Positions 44,697 through 48,598 of a stretch of 48,598 nt of DNA are shown here, piece after piece. Origin of the DNA: an uncultured Oscillospiraceae bacterium (GTDB lineage: Bacteria; Bacillota; Clostridia; Oscillospirales; Ruminococcaceae); NCBI GenBank assembly GCA_900547455.1, contig URGV01000014.1, forward strand, positions 1 to 48,598, read 5' to 3'. A program made the translations under genes and the position numbers. Below the pieces are notes generated by a model. The model ran no database searches, was not told the DNA's origin, and saw only the letters and a program-made list of their open reading frames with translations. The number at the start of each line of letters is the position of its first letter. Position 1 is the stretch's first letter.

Positions 44697-45764
44697 CTAT
44701 TCCTGCTCCACCGGCAGCTCGTGATAGGCCGCGGCGCGGATCAGACGGTTGTACACTGCCAGTCCCACGCCCTCCTTGTCCGGGCAGCGGGCATACACTT
44801 CCTTCGCTCCCAGCTCATCCAGCTGCCGCAGCGCCGCAAACAGGTGCCGTGCCTGGTCGGCCTCATCTGCCCCCAGGCTGACATAGGGCACCTGCAGCCC
44901 CGCCACATCCTCGGCAAAGCACAGGGCAAACAGCCCCGGCCGCTTGTGCGCGTTGACATAGGCGACAAACTGTGCGCTGTCCGCGTCCAGGATAGTGATC
45001 TGCGCCTTGGGCGCATAGTGCTTGTACTTCATGCCCGGCGAGGAGGCCTTGACGCCGGCCTGCAGCTTTTCGGTCACCGCCTGGTGAATCTGCAGATCGG
45101 GCAGAAGCTCCCGCAGCATCTGCGGGGTCACCGCGCCGGGACGCAGCAAAACCGGTTTTTCCCCCGCCAGCGAGATGACCGTCGATTCCAGCCCCACGCC
45201 ACAGGCTCCGCCGTCGACGATGGCGTCCACCCTGCCCCACAGGTCATGGACGCAGTGCTGAGCGGTTGTGGGGCTGGGCGAACCGGAGAGGTTGGCCGAA
45301 GGCGCAGCCACCGGCACCCCGGCCAGGCGGATGATCTCCCGCGCCACCGGGTGGGAGGGGATGCGCACCGCCACCGTGTCAAGCCCGCCGGAGGTCTCCA
45401 TCGGGATGCAGTCCCGTTTTGGCAGAATGACAGTCAGCGGCCCGGGCGAAAAGCGCTCGCACAGCGCGTAGTAAACCGGCGGGATATTTTTTGCATATTG
45501 CTGTGTCTGGCTGGGATCGTACAGGTGGATGATGAGGGGATTGTCCTGTGGCCTGCCCTTGGCTGCAAAGATGCCCTTCACCGCCTGCGGGTCCAGCGCG
45601 TTTGCCCCCAGACCATAGACCGTCTCGGTCGGGAAGGCCACCAGCCCACCCCGCCGGATAATCGCTGCGGCCTGGCTTAATTTGTCCGCGTCGGACACAA
45701 CGTCGTTTATCGTGAGCAGCAGCGTTTTTTTCTGCTGCGAATCCTGTTGCTGTTTCAAAAACAA
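44697..45764 (-). CDS. Threonylcarbamoyl-AMP synthase (Sua5/YwlC type)
   Basis: A 355-residue enzyme that makes threonylcarbamoyl-AMP from threonine, bicarbonate and ATP for the t6A37 modification of ANN-decoding tRNAs. The YrdC domain (~20-210) has GGLVAFPTETVYGLGANA, KGRPQDNPL, SPGPLTVIL and APSANLSG. The C-terminal Sua5 domain (~235-350) begins after the SPGMKYKHYAP linker, which marks the long Sua5 form rather than short TsaC. The start is uncertain: a TTG at 45764 and another at 45758 both lack a strong ribosome binding site. The gap to prfA is 15 bases. Confidence 0.9.
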   Translation of the reverse strand: MFLKQQQDSQQKKTLLLTINDVVSDADKLSQAAAIIRRGGLVAFPTETVYGLGANALDPQAVKGIFAAKGRPQDNPLIIHLYDPSQTQQYAKNIPPVYYALCERFSPGPLTVILPKRDCIPMETSGGLDTVAVRIPSHPVAREIIRLAGVPVAAPSANLSGSPSPTTAQHCVHDLWGRVDAIVDGGACGVGLESTVISLAGEKPVLLRPGAVTPQMLRELLPDLQIHQAVTEKLQAGVKASSPGMKYKHYAPKAQITILDADSAQFVAYVNAHKRPGLFALCFAEDVAGLQVPYVSLGADEADQARHLFAALRQLDELGAKEVYARCPDKEGVGLAVYNRLIRAAAYHELPVEQE

Positions 45765-45779
45765 AACGCCCTCTTTTTC

Positions 45780-46871
45780 TTACTTGTCGCCGCCGGGCAC
45801 ACCGGAGCTCTCCTTGAGCTTCTCGGCCTGGTCAAAGGTGTTGAGCGCGTCGAACAGCTCATCGAGGTCGCCGTTGAGAACCTGCTCGAGCTTGTACAGG
45901 GTCAGGCCGATGCGGTGGTCGGTGACGCGTCCCTGCGGGTAGTTGTAGGTGCGGATGCGCTCGGCGCGGTCGCCCGCTCCTACCTGCAGCTTGCGCTCGC
46001 TGGCGATCTTCTCCTCCTGCTCGCGCTGCATCTTCTCATAGATGCGGGAGCGCAGAATCTTCATGGCCTTGTCCTTGTTCTTGTACTGGCTGCGCTCGTC
46101 CTGGCACTCGACAACGGTGCCGGTCGGGATGTGGGTGATGCGGATAGCCGACTCTGTCTTGTTGACGTGCTGGCCGCCTGCGCCGCCGGAACGGTAGGTG
46201 TCGATCTGCAGGTCCTTGGGGTTAATCTCCACCTCGACCTCGTCCGCCTCCGGCAGCACCGCTACAGTGACAGTGGAGGTGTGGATACGGCCCTGGGTCT
46301 CGGTCTCGGGCACGCGCTGAACGCGGTGTACGCCCGACTCAAATTTAAATTTGGAGTAAGCTCCATCGCCGTTGATCGAGAAGCTGACCTCCTTGTAGCC
46401 GCCAAGCTCGGTGGGGTTGGAGTTTAAAACCTCAATCTTCCAGCCCTTGCTCTCGGCGTACATCGAGTACATGCGGAACAGGCTGTTGGCAAACAGGGCT
46501 GCCTCGTCGCCGCCCGCGCCGCCGCGGATCTCGACGATGACGTTCTTGTCGTCGTTGGGGTCCTTTGGAATCAGCAGGATTTTGAGCTCCTCCGCGATGG
46601 TCTCGATCTGCTTTTTGCTGGTCTCGTACTGTTCCTCAATCAGCTCGCGGAAATCCTTCTCCAGGCCGCTTTCCTCCAGCATCATCTTGGCCTCGTCCAT
46701 ATCCTCCTGAGCCTTTTTGTATTCGCGGTACTTCTCCACGATGGGGGTCAGATTTTTATATTCCTTCATCAGCTGCGCGTACTGCTTTGGGTCGCTGACA
46801 ACGTTGGGGTCCATCAGCTGGTCGTTGATGGCCTGATAGCGCTCTTCTGCGCCGCCTAATTGTTCAAACAT
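45780..46871 (-). CDS. Peptide chain release factor 1
   Basis: A 363-residue class I release factor that reads UAA/UAG stop codons. The catalytic GGQ is in [15 protein letters not shown], and the PET tripeptide in [14 protein letters not shown] corresponds to the PxT anticodon of RF1, not the SPF of RF2. Full length. The methyltransferase prmC, often adjacent, is not seen. It is the second gene of the operon, 35 bases after the DUF951 gene, with an AAGGAG ribosome binding site. Confidence 0.96.
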   Translation of the reverse strand: MFEQLGGAEERYQAINDQLMDPNVVSDPKQYAQLMKEYKNLTPIVEKYREYKKAQEDMDEAKMMLEESGLEKDFRELIEEQYETSKKQIETIAEELKILLIPKDPNDDKNVIVEIRGGAGGDEAALFANSLFRMYSMYAESKGWKIEVLNSNPTELGGYKEVSFSINGDGAYSKFKFESGVHRVQRVPETETQGRIHTSTVTVAVLPEADEVEVEINPKDLQIDTYRSGGAGGQHVNKTESAIRITHIPTGTVVECQDERSQYKNKDKAMKILRSRIYEKMQREQEEKIASERKLQVGAGDRAERIRTYNYPQGRVTDHRIGLTLYKLEQVLNGDLDELFDALNTFDQAEKLKESSGVPGGDK

Positions 46872-46906
46872 ATTCTCTCGTTCTCCTTATCCAAAAAAAT
46901 AAAAAA

Positions 46907-47116
46907 TTAACCTTGTTGCATTTGCTCCGGCTCTGCACCGGGGCGCTGAATCTGTCGGATATTTTTTTCCGCTTTGGAGCGGGCAATCATCACTTCCCGG
47001 CCGCAGCGGGTGCAGCGAAGCTTAAAATCCATGCCGCTTCGCAGAACCAGAAATTTATTTTCCCCGCAGGGATGATTCTTTTTCATCACCAGGATATCCC
47101 CTACACGCACATCCAT
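46907..47116 (-). CDS. DUF951-family small protein
   Basis: A 69-residue protein with the family pattern VGDILVMKKNHPCGENKF at the start and LRCTRCGREVMI near 33-44. The Cys at ~17 and the CTRC pair suggest a small metal- or nucleic-acid-binding fold; function is not known. It leads the six-gene operon ending with the M18 peptidase. Its ribosome binding region is unusual: GGAGG occurs three times upstream inside 14-bp tandem repeats, the nearest about 10 bases before the ATG. Confidence 0.85.
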   Translation of the reverse strand: MDVRVGDILVMKKNHPCGENKFLVLRSGMDFKLRCTRCGREVMIARSKAEKNIRQIQRPGAEPEQMQQG

Positions 47117-47126
47117 CCTTACCCGG

Positions 47127-47168
47127 CCTCCTCGCCGTTGCCTCCTCGCCGTTGCCTCCTTGCCGCTG
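47127..47168. repeat. Three 14-bp tandem repeats upstream of the DUF951 gene
   Basis: CCTCCTCGCCGTTG occurs twice exactly (47127-47140, 47141-47154), then once with two changes (47155-47168). On the coding strand each unit carries a GGAGG. Copy number could change by slippage and would alter the leader and ribosome binding region. Confidence 0.75.
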
Positions 47169-47259
47169 CTTTCTCTGCCGGCGGCTCCTTTGCTTAACGG
47201 CTTTCCCTTTTCCAGGCAAAAACAGCTTCTTTTTTGCAGCTGCCCTGCATACAGATTCT

Positions 47260-47289
47260 ATTATAGCAAAGATAACCACACCAGCGCAA
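47260..47289 (-). promoter_or_regulatory. Promoter of the DUF951-prfA operon
   Basis: TTGCGC (47284-47289), an 18-base spacer and a perfect TATAAT (47260-47265) with an extended TG, on the minus strand. The leader to the first ATG is about 135 bases. Confidence 0.72.
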
Positions 47290-47395
47290 GATTTTCCTCT
47301 GCTTTTCTTTTTGAAAAGATGAGGTTTTCGCCCACCGGCGAGGACGGGGGGCTTCTTTGCAGCGGGGCCTGCGGCCCCCGGGGGCAAGCTGCTAA

Positions 47396-47425
47396 ACTTG
47401 GCTTCTGCTCCCACCAGGAGGGCGC
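47396..47425 (+). repeat. 30-bp direct repeat, copy left of the S1 gene
   Basis: ACTTGGCTTCTGCTCCCACC and the following ten bases match 48436-48465 at 28 of 30 positions. The two copies bracket the S1-domain gene. Confidence 0.7.
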
Positions 47426-47490
47426 AGAAGGAGCATGGCTCCCTCACATATCCCCCACACCGGTGGGCAAAAAAGAAGGAGGTAAAAGAA

Positions 47491-48417
47491 ATGACTACTT
47501 TTTCGCCGGAAGGCCGGCTGATTCATACCGAACAAAACAAAGCCCTCTGCAGGAGCCCTGCGGGCCTCTGGGAGGCGCTGAAGAACGGAGCCATCCTCGA
47601 GGCCCGCGCCTTCCTCTGCACCCAGCAGCATGACCTGCTGGTCGATTTCGGCTTCTGTCAGGGCATCATTCCCCGGCAGGAGGGGGCGCTGGGCGTCGCG
47701 GACGGCTCGGTGCGGGACATCGCCCTGCTCTCCCGGGTGGGCAAACCGGTCTGCTTTGTGGTGCAGTCGATCCAGCAGCAGCCGGACGGCAGCATCGCCC
47801 CCGTCCTCTCCCGCCGGGCCGCCCAGCAGCGCTGCTGGCAGCAGTACCTTTCCTCCCTGCTTCCCGGCCAGGTCATCCCCGCCCGGGTCACCCATCTGGA
47901 GCCGTTCGGCGCCTTTGTCGATATCGGCTGCGGCGTGCCGTCGCTGATCCCCATCGACTGCATCTCGGTCTCGCGCATCTCCCACCCCTCCGACCGCTTC
48001 TATCCCGGGCAGGACATCCACGCCATCGTCACCGGGGTGGATCCGGCGGGCAGGATCTCTTTGAGCCACAAGGAGCTGCTGGGAACCTGGGAGGAAAACG
48101 CCGCCCTCTTTTCCCCCGGGGAGACGGTTTCCGCCACGGTGCGCTCGGTGGAAAGCTACGGCATCTTCGTGGAGCTGACGCCCAATCTGGCGGGCCTTGC
48201 CGAACCGAAGGCCGGCGTTCGCGCCGGGCAGCAGGCCAGCGTCTACATCAAGAGTTTGATTCCGGAAAAGATGAAGGTCAAGCTCATCCTCATCGACGCC
48301 TTTGACGAAGCGCCGCGAACAAAGGCGCTGCGCTACTTTATCGAGTCCGGCCGCCTCGACCGCTGGGTTTATTCCCCCGCTGGGTGCCTGAGGCGAGTGG
48401 AGAGTGTTTTTTCTTAA
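47491..48417 (+). CDS. S1-domain RNA-binding protein (S1-like)
   Basis: A 308-residue cytoplasmic protein with three S1 repeats: a degenerate one (~30-105), a clear one (~122-197, LPGQVIPARVTHLEPFGAFV, ending in ISLSHKELLGTW) and a third (~205-275, GETVSATVRSVESYGIFVEL). This is like the short S1-related proteins of Clostridia, which may act as ribosomal protein S1 or as translation/RNA-decay factors. An open frame reaches back to 47398, but the ATG at 47491 has AAGGAGG 8 bases upstream. It is the only plus-strand gene in this end of the window. Confidence 0.85.
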   Translation: MTTFSPEGRLIHTEQNKALCRSPAGLWEALKNGAILEARAFLCTQQHDLLVDFGFCQGIIPRQEGALGVADGSVRDIALLSRVGKPVCFVVQSIQQQPDGSIAPVLSRRAAQQRCWQQYLSSLLPGQVIPARVTHLEPFGAFVDIGCGVPSLIPIDCISVSRISHPSDRFYPGQDIHAIVTGVDPAGRISLSHKELLGTWEENAALFSPGETVSATVRSVESYGIFVELTPNLAGLAEPKAGVRAGQQASVYIKSLIPEKMKVKLILIDAFDEAPRTKALRYFIESGRLDRWVYSPAGCLRRVESVFS

Positions 48418-48435
48418 AAGTCCTTTTGCCGTCAG

Positions 48436-48465
48436 ACTTGGCTCCTGCACCCACCAGGAGGGCGC
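48436..48465 (+). repeat. 30-bp direct repeat, copy right of the S1 gene
   Basis: Matches 47396-47425 at 28 of 30 bases and lies 19 bases past the S1 gene stop. Confidence 0.7.
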
Positions 48466-48524
48466 TCCGCCCCTCCGACCCCGGGGAGATTTATGCGGGG
48501 ACGGCAGTCCCTACACCCACCAAT

Positions 48525-48590
48525 GCAGGCGCTCCGCCCTGCACCCGGGTGACTTTCTTGCGAAAAGAAAGTCACCAAAGATTCGCCAGG
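48525..48590. repeat. Dispersed palindromic repeat, right copy
   Basis: GGTGACTTTCTT ... AAGAAAGTCACC forms a 12-bp stem, with the small palindrome around GGCGCTCCGCCC before it. It aligns with the reverse complement of 796-864 over its length. Confidence 0.65.
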
Positions 48591-48598
48591 AACCTCCT

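Larger units (their letters stand above)
47117..47490. other. Divergent intergenic region with repeats
   Basis: It contains the tandem repeats and promoter of the DUF951 operon and, from about 47330, GC-rich palindromic repeats (for example CGGCCCCCGGGGGC). The 30-base element shared with the far side of the S1 gene is also here. No gene is supported, and no clear promoter for the plus-strand S1 gene was found. Confidence 0.45.
48418..48598. other. Repeat-rich end of the window
   Basis: No gene. It holds the right-hand 30-bp direct repeat, GC-rich palindromes and the right copy of the dispersed repeat described at 796-864. Confidence 0.5.

Overview
The window reads as chromosome from an anaerobic, probably spore-forming member of the Clostridia (Bacillota), most likely near the Oscillospirales/Ruminococcaceae. 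The signs are an [FeFe]-hydrogenase, the sporulation/division cluster yabP-yabQ-divIC-yabR, a SigH-type sigma factor, strong AGGAGG ribosome binding sites, frequent TTG/GTG starts, and many near-consensus SigA promoters with 17-base spacers. Base composition is fairly GC-rich for a Firmicute, with AT-rich patches at about 20.0-20.4, 25.5-25.7 and 33.1-34.0 kb. I saw no rRNA, tRNA, CRISPR array, integrase or transposase. Most genes lie on the minus strand.

Layout. 1-1.0 kb is non-coding and packed with palindromic repeats and a GGGGACA motif array. 1.0-5.4 kb: a monomeric hydrogenase with a small [2Fe-2S]-like partner, a SigH-like sigma factor, a zinc-ribbon protein, and an AadA-like nucleotidyltransferase whose 3' end carries an in-frame nested gene. 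5.5-7.2 kb: yabP-yabQ-divIC-yabR, with a SigE-like promoter. 7.3-10.2 kb: an MBOAT/AlgX-like pair for polysaccharide O-acetylation. 10.4-12.9 kb: a split chromate-type transporter and a lipoprotein with an internal duplication. 13.0-20 kb: housekeeping and transport genes (QueG-like, ABC exporter, B3/B4-domain protein, pyrE, GNAT, Smr, pyruvate-kinase C-domain protein, brnQ). 20.4-25.5 kb: an M42 peptidase, then a PadR/DUF1700/DUF4097-like envelope operon and a secreted protein.

25.8-41.5 kb holds the core gene-expression genes: rpsL-rpsG-fusA-tuf and rpoB-rpoC. The usual rpoBC-to-rpsL adjacency is broken by about 3.4 kb carrying three tandem paralogous secreted-protein genes and a fourth secreted-protein gene split by a frameshift at a run of seven G. 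RpoB has Val where rifampicin-sensitive enzymes usually have Asp516 (E. coli numbering). S12 has Arg where streptomycin-sensitive ribosomes usually have Lys88. Both are known resistance substitutions, so the two gene products together predict tolerance to rifamycins and streptomycin unless these are lineage-typical residues.

41.9-47.1 kb is a six-gene operon (DUF951, prfA, tsaC/sua5-type, coaE, lytic transglycosylase, M18 aminopeptidase). 47.5-48.4 kb is an S1-domain gene bracketed by 30-bp direct repeats. One repeat family occurs at both ends of the window in opposite orientation.
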